Assembly: GCA_031363055.1 (NCBI GenBank)
Contig: JANLTP010000256.1
Location: forward strand, 1-19,389
Origin: JANLTP01 sp031363055
GTDB taxonomy: Bacteria; Pseudomonadota; Gammaproteobacteria; Burkholderiales; Burkholderiaceae_E
Length of the DNA stretch: 19,389 bases
Direction of reading: 5' to 3'
Below, piece by piece: positions 1 to 6,969 of the stretch (position 1 is the stretch's first letter; every line of letters starts with the position of its first letter). The notes beneath the pieces are model-generated. The model was given only the letters and a program-made list of their open reading frames with translations. It was not told the DNA's origin and ran no database searches. A program made the position numbers and the translations under genes.

Positions 1-878
1 AGCTTTTCAAAGGCATTTTCGAACGGTGCGATCTGTTTTTGCAGTATCGAGCAAGGGCTGGTCAAATCGTCGGAATCGAGCTGTCCTCGCTCGAGCGAAG
101 ACACGCACGAGGACTTCAAATGCACCGTCAGCAGTCTAAGCAGTTTGCCCCGGACGTTTAACGCCATCGTCAGGCCGGGACGCACCTGCTCGTCCAGTGG
201 CAACTGCGGCAACGATATTTCGTGGACCGGTTTGCAGGCTTCAACCGCAGTGCCGAGCGCCTTTTTCCAGGCAAAGGCCAAGCGTTGAACCTTGTATTGG
301 CCATCGAACGAACAGAGGTTGTACTGATCGGCCAGCGGACCCAGGGCCTGTCGCACCGCCGCCACCCCGGAGACCTCCTGAAACGCGATGATATCGGTAT
401 TCAATCGAGTGGCGAAGAGCTGTTGCAATTGCGTGTTGCGTTTGGCCCAGGCGGCGGCGGTGACTGCCACGCCTTGCCGGCGCGAATCCAGATAGACCCC
501 ACAGGGCGGCATGCGGCCCAGATCGACGCCCTGCAGCTTGGCGCGGCGCTCGGAAACCTGCCAACCCACGACTGCCTCCGGCGCCGACGAGGGCTCCCAG
601 ATACCACTCGCCTGATTGCGGGCGTAACGACGTTCACAGGCCTCGATCCAGACCGGCAATTCTTCGGTGCTGATGTGCCAGCCCAGATTCCAACTGGCCA
701 GGCTCAGCGTGTCGCCGGTCGCTGCCGTTGCAGGTGTACACAGGACTGAGGCGAACGCCAACAGGATGAACGCAATCCGTCTGACTGCGAACCGAACGGC
801 CGCAATCCGACCGGCTGCGACCCACGATTTACGATTGACGCCGCGATCTATTGACGGATAAGTTTCAAGGTCGATCAT
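1..878 (-). CDS. Exported endonuclease/exonuclease/phosphatase (EEP) family protein, C-terminus beyond the window
   Basis: The minus-strand frame stays open from ATG 878 to the left edge, giving 292 codons. The N-terminus has about 33 partly basic residues, then a hydrophobic run (residues 35-47) and a small-residue stretch (PATAAT), so Sec export or an N-terminal anchor is likely. The EEP fold follows: ASWNLGW (61-67) with the metal-binding Asn64, IIAFQEV (163-169) with the metal-binding Glu168, and LTVHLKSS (250-257). The downstream catalytic Asp/Asn and His motifs would lie off the window. A roughly 80-residue segment between the first two motifs (about 68-150) carries three Cys and is longer than in compact nucleases. 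Family members hydrolyse phosphodiester or phosphomonoester bonds in nucleic acids, lipids or inositol phosphates; the substrate is not visible here. No better start exists in frame, and no clear ribosome site precedes this one. Confidence 0.85.
   Translation of the reverse strand, partial: MIDLETYPSIDRGVNRKSWVAAGRIAAVRFAVRRIAFILLAFASVLCTPATAATGDTLSLASWNLGWHISTEELPVWIEACERRYARNQASGIWEPSSAPEAVVGWQVSERRAKLQGVDLGRMPPCGVYLDSRRQGVAVTAAAWAKRNTQLQQLFATRLNTDIIAFQEVSGVAAVRQALGPLADQYNLCSFDGQYKVQRLAFAWKKALGTAVEACKPVHEISLPQLPLDEQVRPGLTMALNVRGKLLRLLTVHLKSSCVSSLERGQLDSDDLTSPCSILQKQIAPFENAFEK
770..820. repeat. Imperfect 21-bp direct repeat in the EEP signal region
   Basis: Bases 770-790 and 800-820 match at 17 of 21 positions and share CGCAATCCG and CTGCGA. 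The period is 30 bp, so frame is kept, and on the minus strand the copies encode the repeated RIA/FAVR-like pattern just before the hydrophobic core of the signal sequence. A short 7-bp doublet (acgattt, acgattg) lies at about 823-836. Read directly from sequence; origin by duplication is inferred. Confidence 0.55.
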
Positions 879-1012
879 GCGGCCAGTGTCCAGGGTGAAG
901 CGATGCTCTTGAAGGGTGTCGAGTCATAGTACCGCGTCGACAGTTCTGGAGTCAGAGTGTGTGATGAACTGAAAACACTTACGCAGGTCTCCGTCGCACA
1001 GCGCAAACCGGT

Positions 1013-1018
1013 TATTCT
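1013..1018 (+). promoter_or_regulatory. Possible -10 box of the MFS gene (near-leaderless)
   Basis: TATTCT ends 9 nt before the MFS start codon at 1028, with no Shine-Dalgarno-like purine tract between. No convincing -35 lies 16-18 bp upstream. The surrounding 879-1027 gap separates two divergent genes and must hold both promoters; nothing else stands out in it. Confidence 0.3.
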
Positions 1019-1027
1019 GTCGGCTAC

Positions 1028-2266
1028 ATGGAATCACCGATTGACCCGGAACCCGACGAAGCGCGCAAGGATCGCTGGGTAGCGCCGATCCTGTCGTTGG
1101 CGCAAATGGTCTCCTGGGGCGCCCTGTTCTATGGCTTCGCGATTGTGCTCGAACCGATGACCGTCGAATTCGGTTATTCGCGTACCACCCTGTCAGCCAC
1201 TTATAGTTTCGGACTGCTGACCATGGGCCTGGCCGCGTGGCCGGTCGGTGTGCTCATCGATCGCGGCTTCACGCGCTACATCATGACCGGCGGTTCGCTG
1301 CTCGCCGCACTGGGCTTGGCCTTGCATGCGAGTGCGCGAGGCCTGCCCGAACTGTTCATCGCCTGGTTCGTGATTGGCCTGGCAATGGCCTGCACGCTGT
1401 ACGAGCCGGCGTTCGCCGCGATGATTCGCGCTTACCCGAAAAGCTACCGACCGCGCATCACCATTCTGACCTTGCTCGGGGGTCTGGCCAGCACGGTGTT
1501 CTGGCCATTGACCGCCGCTTTGACCGCCAAACTGGGCTGGCGTGACGCCTTGCTGAGCTTGGCGGGGCTGCAGTTGCTGATCTGTGTGCCGATCCACTGG
1601 TTTACCTTGCCATCGTCGACGCACTCGCTGCAGTCGGGCATCCATGCGGATCGCAGCCCGACGCTGGAACTGGTCAAATCGCGGCTGTTCCTTAGCCTTA
1701 CCGTCTCCTTTGCGACCCATTTGCTGGTGATGTCGGCCATGGCCGCGTTGCTGGTTGGCATGCTCGACGAACTCAAGCTCACGCATCAGAATACTTTGTG
1801 GGTGGTCGCGAGTATCGGGCCCATGCAGTTTGCCGGTCGCCTGTTGATGTTGCTGACCGAACGGCGTTGGTCATCCGAAACCACCACCCGGGTCATCCTC
1901 TGGATGCCGGCCTTGGCGGTGGCGTTATTTCTGCTCTTGAGCTCGTTAGACGCGCCCGCCTGGATAGCGCTGGCTTTCGTCGCGGCGGCGGTCTATGGCG
2001 CCGGCAATGGCATGTTGACCATTATTAAAGGCACGGCGGTTGCGGATCTGGTCGGACCGTCGCGGGTGGCCACCTTGAACGGTATTGCGGCCATACCGAG
2101 CGCATTTTTCAGGGCCGCTGGACCGTTTGTCATCGCTGCGATCTGGGAGCGCTCGGCTTCGATACCCATCGCTCTGTGCGCACTGCTGGTGGTCGCGGCC
2201 GTTTCAGCCCAGAGTTTTGTGAGCGCACAACGGCACAGCCGTCAAGCCATGCAGTTGCGCAGCTAA
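1028..2266 (+). CDS. Major facilitator superfamily transporter, 12 TM
   Basis: This 412-residue protein has a short charged cytoplasmic N-terminus and about 12 hydrophobic segments in two halves, separated by a polar loop near residues 195-215 (STHSLQSGIHADRS), as expected of an MFS carrier. The loop after TM2 carries the MFS signature region (GVLIDRGFTRYIM, about 74-86). The opening LSLAQMVSWGALFYGFAIV and the GYSRTTLSATYSFGLL segment resemble the proteobacterial monocarboxylate/oxalate-formate-like MFS branch; that substrate class is inference, and no substrate can be read from sequence. ATG 1028 is the only good start. The gene stands alone on this strand, and its TAA (2264-2266) overlaps the TAG of convergent ubiJ by 3 bases, leaving no room for a terminator between them. 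Confidence 0.9.
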   Translation: MESPIDPEPDEARKDRWVAPILSLAQMVSWGALFYGFAIVLEPMTVEFGYSRTTLSATYSFGLLTMGLAAWPVGVLIDRGFTRYIMTGGSLLAALGLALHASARGLPELFIAWFVIGLAMACTLYEPAFAAMIRAYPKSYRPRITILTLLGGLASTVFWPLTAALTAKLGWRDALLSLAGLQLLICVPIHWFTLPSSTHSLQSGIHADRSPTLELVKSRLFLSLTVSFATHLLVMSAMAALLVGMLDELKLTHQNTLWVVASIGPMQFAGRLLMLLTERRWSSETTTRVILWMPALAVALFLLLSSLDAPAWIALAFVAAAVYGAGNGMLTIIKGTAVADLVGPSRVATLNGIAAIPSAFFRAAGPFVIAAIWERSASIPIALCALLVVAAVSAQSFVSAQRHSRQAMQLRS

Positions 2267-2949
2267 GGACGCCCCGCAAGCTGAGACGACAAACGATCGA
2301 CCGTTCGGGTCAATTCGCGAAGCTCCTCGCTGAATGCCGCGAACGAGGCGCGATCGGCGAGATAAGCCTGTTCAACCGTCAGCCATTGAACCGCCGACGA
2401 CTCAAGCCGTTGCTGACTGTCCTGCAGGCGCGCACCCAACGCTTGTGCACTGCTGACGGCGCGATGCGCACCTGCATCGCCGACCACCCGGCTCAGATCT
2501 TCTTCGAAGTCCCAGCGAAGATGTTGGGCAAGCTCGCCCATCAGACCGGCCAGCAAGACATCGCCCTCGACCCGCAGATGATTCGACAAACCCGCCGGAC
2601 CCTTGCGAAGTCCACCAAACATTGCATCCAGCGAAGGCCGTAACCAGAGGCTGACATCGGCGCCCGCGACGCTGGCTGGCGTCAGAAAGCCGTCGGCATC
2701 GATTTCGGTCATCAGGTTCGGCACCAAGGCGGCTAACGGAAAACTGCCATCGATGCCTAAACGCACCGATTTACCCTGATGCGCGATCAAGCGCTCACGC
2801 GCCCAGCCTTGTTGCTGCAGCACGTGATTGATCGCTCGCAGCAAGCCCGATAGTGGCAGCCCGCGCAAGTCGCGCCGTTGAATCTCGGCGCTGGGTTCAC
2901 CGCCCTTAGCAATCGCCTTGACGGTTTGCGGCTGGTTGAAATCGATCAT
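2263..2949 (-). CDS. ubiJ: Ubiquinone biosynthesis accessory factor UbiJ (SCP2 domain)
   Basis: The product has 228 residues, against about 200 in Escherichia coli. UbiJ is a lipid-binding SCP2-fold subunit of the soluble Ubi complex that carries the polyprenyl intermediates of aerobic ubiquinone synthesis. An SCP2-like domain covers about residues 33-145. The family hallmark follows: LRVEGDVLLA (125-134), LRWDFEEDLS (144-153) and a GD-AH motif at 157-162. A polar helical tail (about 165-228, rich in Gln, Glu and Arg) looks coiled-coil-like, as known for this family. ATG 2949 begins MIDFNQ, 14 bp after the stop of the Tim44-domain gene; no strong ribosome site is seen. It follows ubiE and the Tim44-domain gene on the same strand. 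ubiB, commonly next in proteobacteria, is absent; the convergent MFS gene sits there instead. Confidence 0.85.
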   Translation of the reverse strand: MIDFNQPQTVKAIAKGGEPSAEIQRRDLRGLPLSGLLRAINHVLQQQGWARERLIAHQGKSVRLGIDGSFPLAALVPNLMTEIDADGFLTPASVAGADVSLWLRPSLDAMFGGLRKGPAGLSNHLRVEGDVLLAGLMGELAQHLRWDFEEDLSRVVGDAGAHRAVSSAQALGARLQDSQQRLESSAVQWLTVEQAYLADRASFAAFSEELRELTRTVDRLSSQLAGRP

Positions 2950-2963
2950 ACGCGCAGTTTGCT

Positions 2964-4043
2964 TTATTGAATGACTCTAGGGTGAGCGGCGTCAGGTTGA
3001 GCGACATCAGGGTGAGCGGCTTCAGGGTAATCGACATTACGGGCTTGAACCGGACTCAGTTGCTGAACGCCGGCCAGCAACCAGCCGGCCGTGCCATCCA
3101 TCGGTTTGGTCAGATTCCAGACTTCATCAAACGACTCGGTGACTAACTCGGCGCGTTCGCGCAGGGCGCCGCGAAATCGCACACAGGCCATGTGTTCGAC
3201 CGAATCGCTGTGAATCCCCAGCAGTTCCGCGTCAAGGCCGAGAATCTCGGTCTTGCTCTGTCCCGTCGGACGGGCGGCGATATCAGCCTTGATCCGAACA
3301 AACAAATCCGGCGAAGTGAAATCGCTGAGTTGCGCAAGATCTGCCGCATCATGGGCCGCTTGCAACCGAACATACTGGGACTTCGCTTGCCGCAGGAAGG
3401 ATTCAACATCGAAGTCAGCGGGAATCCGCCAGGCACCTTCGGCAGCATTCGAAATCAATGCACTACTGGGCCGAATTACAGGAGTCGACTGACGACGCAG
3501 CGATTCGATCGGCGCGCCCGAGATTCTCGTGTATTGCTGCGCAACCATCGCTTCCTGACCGACACCGCTGTAGGAATAACTGGGCGCCATCAACTGCCGG
3601 GCGGCCGGGCCGCGGCGCGACGAAAACAGCAGACGAACCACCAACATGACCGCCGCCAGTGCAAACATGAACAGCACAAAGCTGGCAATTTCTTCGGCAA
3701 AGCCCAACTGAGACGCGAGCGCCGCCAGACCAACAGCGGCGGCCACGGCGGCCAGCGGTGCAAACCATCGGTTGCTGGCGGGTGCCAGGGCTGCAGCGGC
3801 CATCGACGCCGGTGCGGTGACGCCAGTCGCCGGTAGAGGCGCCTGGGTCGCAGCATTGGCCGTTGGTTTGGCTTTAGCTGCCGCCGCGCTGGCCGCGGCA
3901 GAGCGCGACTGCTTACCGACCGATTTACCGCCACCCAAGGGTTTTGCCTGCGTTTCGCCGAGGACACAGAGTGACAGGCAGACAGCAACGATCAATGCAA
4001 AAAAAGCGGAACTGTTGGCCGAACTGTTCGAAGACGTAACCAT
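2964..4043 (-). CDS. Tim44-like domain membrane protein
   Basis: From ATG 4043 this gives 359 residues. I prefer this start to the upstream in-frame TTG at 4070 because AAGGA lies 7 nt before it. The first 33 residues are a signal sequence (FFALIVAVCLSLCVLG, then ETQA). An Ala/Pro/Lys-rich linker follows (about 34-90), then two membrane segments (about 94-112 and 120-142). The C-terminal half (about 205-335) is a Tim44/MBA1-type domain with ADFDVESFLRQAK, followed by the conserved alternating strands that end in GWLLAGVQQL. Bacterial Tim44-domain proteins are poorly characterised; this one sits between ubiE and ubiJ, a recurrent betaproteobacterial arrangement. The last 20 residues are a degenerate 5-residue repeat (EAAHP, DVAQP, DAAHP), and the N-terminus carries SSN-SSAN-SSA. 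Confidence 0.82.
   Translation of the reverse strand: MVTSSNSSANSSAFFALIVAVCLSLCVLGETQAKPLGGGKSVGKQSRSAAASAAAAKAKPTANAATQAPLPATGVTAPASMAAAALAPASNRWFAPLAAVAAAVGLAALASQLGFAEEIASFVLFMFALAAVMLVVRLLFSSRRGPAARQLMAPSYSYSGVGQEAMVAQQYTRISGAPIESLRRQSTPVIRPSSALISNAAEGAWRIPADFDVESFLRQAKSQYVRLQAAHDAADLAQLSDFTSPDLFVRIKADIAARPTGQSKTEILGLDAELLGIHSDSVEHMACVRFRGALRERAELVTESFDEVWNLTKPMDGTAGWLLAGVQQLSPVQARNVDYPEAAHPDVAQPDAAHPRVIQ
2981..3040. repeat. Four degenerate 15-bp tandem units at the 3' end of the Tim44-domain gene
   Basis: Units are 2981-2995, 2996-3010, 3011-3025 and 3026-3040, with a ggtgagcggc-tcag core (second unit gttgagcgacatcag). Fifteen bp keeps the frame and yields a pentapeptide repeat ending in Pro at the C-terminus. 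Confidence 0.8.
4009..4032. repeat. Two degenerate 12-bp units at the 5' end of the Tim44-domain gene
   Basis: gaactgttggcc (4009-4020) and gaactgttcgaa (4021-4032) match at 9 of 12 positions. On the minus strand they encode the Ser/Asn-rich N-terminus ahead of the signal-sequence core. Confidence 0.5.
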
Positions 4044-4082
4044 TGCCGTTTCCTTCGTCTGAATCTTCAAATCGCGATGACT

Positions 4083-4128
4083 TGCTGCTGCTCGCTGCTG
4101 CTCTTACTGCTACTGCTGCCGCTTCTGC
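4083..4128. repeat. CTG/CAG-rich microsatellite between ubiE and the Tim44-domain gene
   Basis: The 46 bases after the ubiE stop are almost entirely runs of ctgctg, interrupted by tcg, tta and ctt, and end in gcttctgc. On the transcribed strand they read as AGC/CAG runs. They fill nearly the whole intergenic gap; no hairpin with a T-tract is present, so I do not call a terminator. Confidence 0.7.
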
Positions 4129-4872
4129 CTAGAGTTTCACACCTTCATGCAAAGCGACGACACCGCCCGTCAGATTAAAGTAACGCACGCGCGCAAATCC
4201 CGCCGACACCATCAGCTCAGCCAGTGATTGCTGATCCGGATGCATCCGGATCGATTCGGCGAGGTAACGATAACTTTCGGCATCTCCGGCTATTTTCGCG
4301 CCCAATTGTGGCAATACCGTGAACGAATAGGCGTCATACAGTGGCTTCAAGGGTGCCCAGACCTTCGAGAACTCGAGGACCAGCAACTTGCCGCCCGGCT
4401 TCAAGGTGCGTTGCATCTGCGCCAACGCACGATCCTTATGGGTCATGTTGCGCAGGCCGAAGGCGACGCTGACGCAATCGAAGTATTCATCCGGAAACGG
4501 CAATTGTTCTGCATTGCACTGGACCACGTGCGCGCCGAGGCCATCATCGATCATCCGATCGCGGCCGATTGAAAGCATCGCTCCGTTGATATCGGTCAGC
4601 CAGACTTCACCGCTTGGGGCCACCTTGCGCGCAAAGGCGCGCGACAGATCGGCGGTGCCACCGGCGACATCGAGAACCCGCATGCCAGCGCGCAAATTCG
4701 ACTGTCCGACCGTGAAGCGTTTCCAGAGCCTGTGCAGGCCGGCCGACATCAGATCATTCATGACGTCATAACGGGTCGCGACCGAATCAAAGACCGCGCC
4801 GACCCGCGCCACTTTTTCAGCAGCGGCTACCGTTTCATAACCAAAGTGGGTCTGATGACCCGGTTCGCTCAT
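4129..4872 (-). CDS. ubiE: Ubiquinone/menaquinone C-methyltransferase UbiE
   Basis: UbiE transfers a methyl group from S-adenosylmethionine to the benzoquinol ring (and to demethylmenaquinol where present). From ATG 4872 it has 247 residues, against about 250 for the family. Visible motifs are HFGYETV (9-15), the UbiE signature around YDVMNDLMSAGLHRLWKR (35-52), SAM motif I VLDVAGGT (66-73), acidic D94, AEQLPFPD (121-128), AFGLRN (137-142) and LKPGGKLLVLEFSK (157-170); the C-terminus ends GGVVALHEGVKL, as is typical. The frame stays open upstream to 4959, but ATG 4872 overlaps the stop of the DUF971 gene as ATGA, and the downstream sequence aligns with usual N-termini, which settles the start and implies translational coupling. 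All SAM-binding residues expected are present. Confidence 0.97.
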   Translation of the reverse strand: MSEPGHQTHFGYETVAAAEKVARVGAVFDSVATRYDVMNDLMSAGLHRLWKRFTVGQSNLRAGMRVLDVAGGTADLSRAFARKVAPSGEVWLTDINGAMLSIGRDRMIDDGLGAHVVQCNAEQLPFPDEYFDCVSVAFGLRNMTHKDRALAQMQRTLKPGGKLLVLEFSKVWAPLKPLYDAYSFTVLPQLGAKIAGDAESYRYLAESIRMHPDQQSLAELMVSAGFARVRYFNLTGGVVALHEGVKL

Positions 4873-5279
4873 AGTCGCGATACCGAACGGGCGATGATTC
4901 CAGGATCCGGGTCGCGGGTCGCACCGGCGGCGCGCAATCGCTGCAGATAGTCCTGCCACAATTGCGCCTGCTGTTCACCCAGCCAGTGCAGATAGTCCCA
5001 GGAAAAAATACCGGTGTCGTGACCATCATCGAATTTGGGCTGAAGTGCATAGTGGCCCACCGGCTCGACCGACTCGACGGCGACCAAACGTTTGCCGACC
5101 TGCAGTACCTCTTGCCCCGGGCCATGGCCGCGGACCTCGGCAGACGGCGAGTAGACCCGCAGCAACTCAAACGGCAATCGATATTCCTTGCCGTCATCAA
5201 ACGCCAGTTCGAGCAATCGGGACTGCTGATGAACCACGATGCGCGTCGGCATCGGCGTGTTTTTGTCTAGACCTGCCAT
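4869..5279 (-). CDS. DUF971 (GBBH-like N-terminal domain) protein
   Basis: This 136-residue protein has the DUF971 fold, also found as the N-terminal zinc-binding domain of gamma-butyrobetaine hydroxylase and related to domains in Fe-S trafficking proteins. Motifs seen are LPFELLRVYSPSAEVRGHG (35-53), a central VGKRLVAVESVEPVGHYAL (61-79) and the hallmark FDDGHDTGIFSWDYL (83-97). The classical Cys ligands are not present, as in most stand-alone members. ATG 5279 is chosen over TTG 5285; ATG 5252 (MPTRIV) is also possible, and none has a clear Shine-Dalgarno. It starts 8 bp after the preceding gene and ends in an ATGA overlap with ubiE, a linkage common in betaproteobacteria. Its exact role is unknown; a link to ubiquinone or Fe-S metabolism is inference. 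Confidence 0.92.
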   Translation of the reverse strand: MAGLDKNTPMPTRIVVHQQSRLLELAFDDGKEYRLPFELLRVYSPSAEVRGHGPGQEVLQVGKRLVAVESVEPVGHYALQPKFDDGHDTGIFSWDYLHWLGEQQAQLWQDYLQRLRAAGATRDPDPGIIARSVSRL

Positions 5280-5287
5280 ACGCAATG

Positions 5288-6907
5288 TTAGCCGAAATCG
5301 CGCACCGAATTTTCCTGATCAGCCCCAATCAGCAATCGAACGCGCTCGAAGCGAAATCCGTGTTCAATCAGATTGCCGAATCGCACCGCCACATCGTGAT
5401 CAGCAAGGCGCAAAGTACTGACCGACTTGGAAGACCAGGAACCCGGTTGCAGAAAAACACTATGCTCATCGAGGCTGCCGGCGGCGCCGCGAAGATACAG
5501 CACACTCTCGAATTCCGAGTCGGCACTGAAGCGCAAACCGACGATCCGTCCTGCAGCCGGCCAGACCTGTACCGTCAGATGTTGTCGCGCATACCGCGCG
5601 CTTTGCAGATCGACCTGCTGCGACATACTCATGAGCCGGCCGACCCAAAGCGCCTCGGCGTCCTCGAGCGCCATCGCAGCGGGACACTTTGCGGAGTCAG
5701 GTCGCAGCAGCACCAAGCTGTGATGGTTGAGCGGCGCGAACTCGTAGCGTTCGAGCCTGGCTTGCACAATCCCTTGCGCGTTGGTCCATGAATTGCAGAC
5801 GACCGACTCGGCATAGGCCAGCCAGGCGAGCGGCGCCGCGCGTTGCTGATGGCGCTTTCGGGCCAGCCGAACGACGGTATTCAGCTCGTCGGTTCCGTAC
5901 TCATAGCGCAGCGAGGACTCTTGCGCCGCCTGCGCCACTTGTGCCGGCGGGCTCGGTAACCCGAACAGGACGGCACAGCCGGTGGGATCAACGCGCTTCA
6001 AACGCGTCGGCACCATGGCCGGCCCCCATACCAGGGCTAGCGTCGCGAGCAAGCGGCGTATGGCCTCAACGCTCAGGCCGCGAGGCAGCGTGACGCGATA
6101 TTCCACGCCCTTGGCCAGCCGAGCCGTCTGGCGCGCGATCTCGGCCTGCAAGTGATGGGTGTCGAGTCGAACCGCGAACTGCTCGTCGACCACAATCGTC
6201 GGTCCGTGGCCATTCGGGCGCAGCGCACCGTCCTTGTCGATTCGAAAACCAACCCGATGGGCGAATTGTCGCGCCAAGCGCTCAATGAACAATCGATCAT
6301 CAGCGCCGTACGCCTCGAGATGCGCCACCCGAAGCAGAAGCGGCATCACAAACAGGGCACGGGCGGTATTGCCTTTGAGCATCGAAACCGGGTCGGGCAC
6401 CGGCTCGTCCATGAAGGTGCTGGCGCGCGCCTTCAGCGCAATTCGAGCCAACTCATTCCACTGCCCGGCGACGATGCTGATCCGGTTGCGCAATCCGATG
6501 CGCAACAACCGGGATTGGGCATCGAGCGCTCTGACGGTCGGCATCACCTGCTCAACCGCATCAGCCGTCTCATCGGTGGCCAGACGCAGGCCAGCCGCCG
6601 CATCTTGCCGCCGAGGTCGACAATCGAGGTAAAGATCACGCAACCGGGCGAGCATCTCCGAGGCTTGCTGCAAGCAGCGAAGATCATCGCGCGCCAACGG
6701 AAACGATGCCTCGTTAGGCGGCAAAACACGCGCCTGAAGCGCACGCAGAAACGGCGGTCGAGCCAGCTCGAGTCGATCGAGAATCGGCTTGCCTTCGTCG
6801 AGCGCGATGCTCAGCCGATCGAGCAGTTGGGCGAACGAGTCCAGGCCGTCGTCGGTTCGCGAATAGCCAGTCAACAGGCTATCTACGGGGCGCTCTCGAA
6901 CGAACAC
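5288..6907 (-). CDS. Unrecognised 539-aa protein, possibly with a degenerate PilZ-like domain
   Basis: I do not firmly recognise this protein. It lacks a signal peptide and membrane segments, so it is probably cytoplasmic. The N-terminal half (about 20-215) is helical and Arg/Leu-rich. The middle (about 215-315) is mixed alpha/beta. About residues 355-455 read like a beta-barrel: AWLAYAESVVCNSW, NAQGIVQARL, NHHSLVLLRPD, ALWVGRLMSM and HLTVQVWP occur in the order of PilZ barrels (strand, turn with Gly, 'lvglr', 'VGvvRw', 'GVQ'). The canonical c-di-GMP residues RxxxR and DxSxxG are not intact, so nucleotide binding is doubtful. I choose GTG 6907 because AGGAG lies 6 nt upstream; the frame continues upstream to ATG 6970, which overlaps the phosphoesterase stop (TGATG). 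It is followed 8 bp later by the DUF971 gene. Confidence 0.8.
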   Translation of the reverse strand: MFVRERPVDSLLTGYSRTDDGLDSFAQLLDRLSIALDEGKPILDRLELARPPFLRALQARVLPPNEASFPLARDDLRCLQQASEMLARLRDLYLDCRPRRQDAAAGLRLATDETADAVEQVMPTVRALDAQSRLLRIGLRNRISIVAGQWNELARIALKARASTFMDEPVPDPVSMLKGNTARALFVMPLLLRVAHLEAYGADDRLFIERLARQFAHRVGFRIDKDGALRPNGHGPTIVVDEQFAVRLDTHHLQAEIARQTARLAKGVEYRVTLPRGLSVEAIRRLLATLALVWGPAMVPTRLKRVDPTGCAVLFGLPSPPAQVAQAAQESSLRYEYGTDELNTVVRLARKRHQQRAAPLAWLAYAESVVCNSWTNAQGIVQARLERYEFAPLNHHSLVLLRPDSAKCPAAMALEDAEALWVGRLMSMSQQVDLQSARYARQHLTVQVWPAAGRIVGLRFSADSEFESVLYLRGAAGSLDEHSVFLQPGSWSSKSVSTLRLADHDVAVRFGNLIEHGFRFERVRLLIGADQENSVRDFG

Positions 6908-6913
6908 ATGATT

Positions 6914-6918
6914 CTCCT
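6914..6918 (-). promoter_or_regulatory. Ribosome-binding site AGGAG that sets a GTG start
   Basis: On the minus strand, AGGAG stands 6 nt before GTG 6907, in frame. An ATG begins 3 nt earlier (6910) but is out of frame. This is the best Shine-Dalgarno in the minus-strand gene array and argues for GTG 6907 over the coupled ATG 6970. Confidence 0.6.
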
Positions 6919-6969
6919 GATAGGATTCAACATCATTGCACGAACGGATTGGCAAGTCTGCGCAATGCA

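Noticed and set aside
879..1027. Possible small RNA or riboswitch in the EEP/MFS gap
   Set aside because: I found no convincing long stem, conserved aptamer core or terminator; the gap is short enough to be a divergent promoter region.
4873..4959. 29-codon N-terminal extension of UbiE
   Set aside because: It overlaps the DUF971 gene, reads as low-complexity basic sequence, and relatives begin at the ATG of the ATGA overlap.
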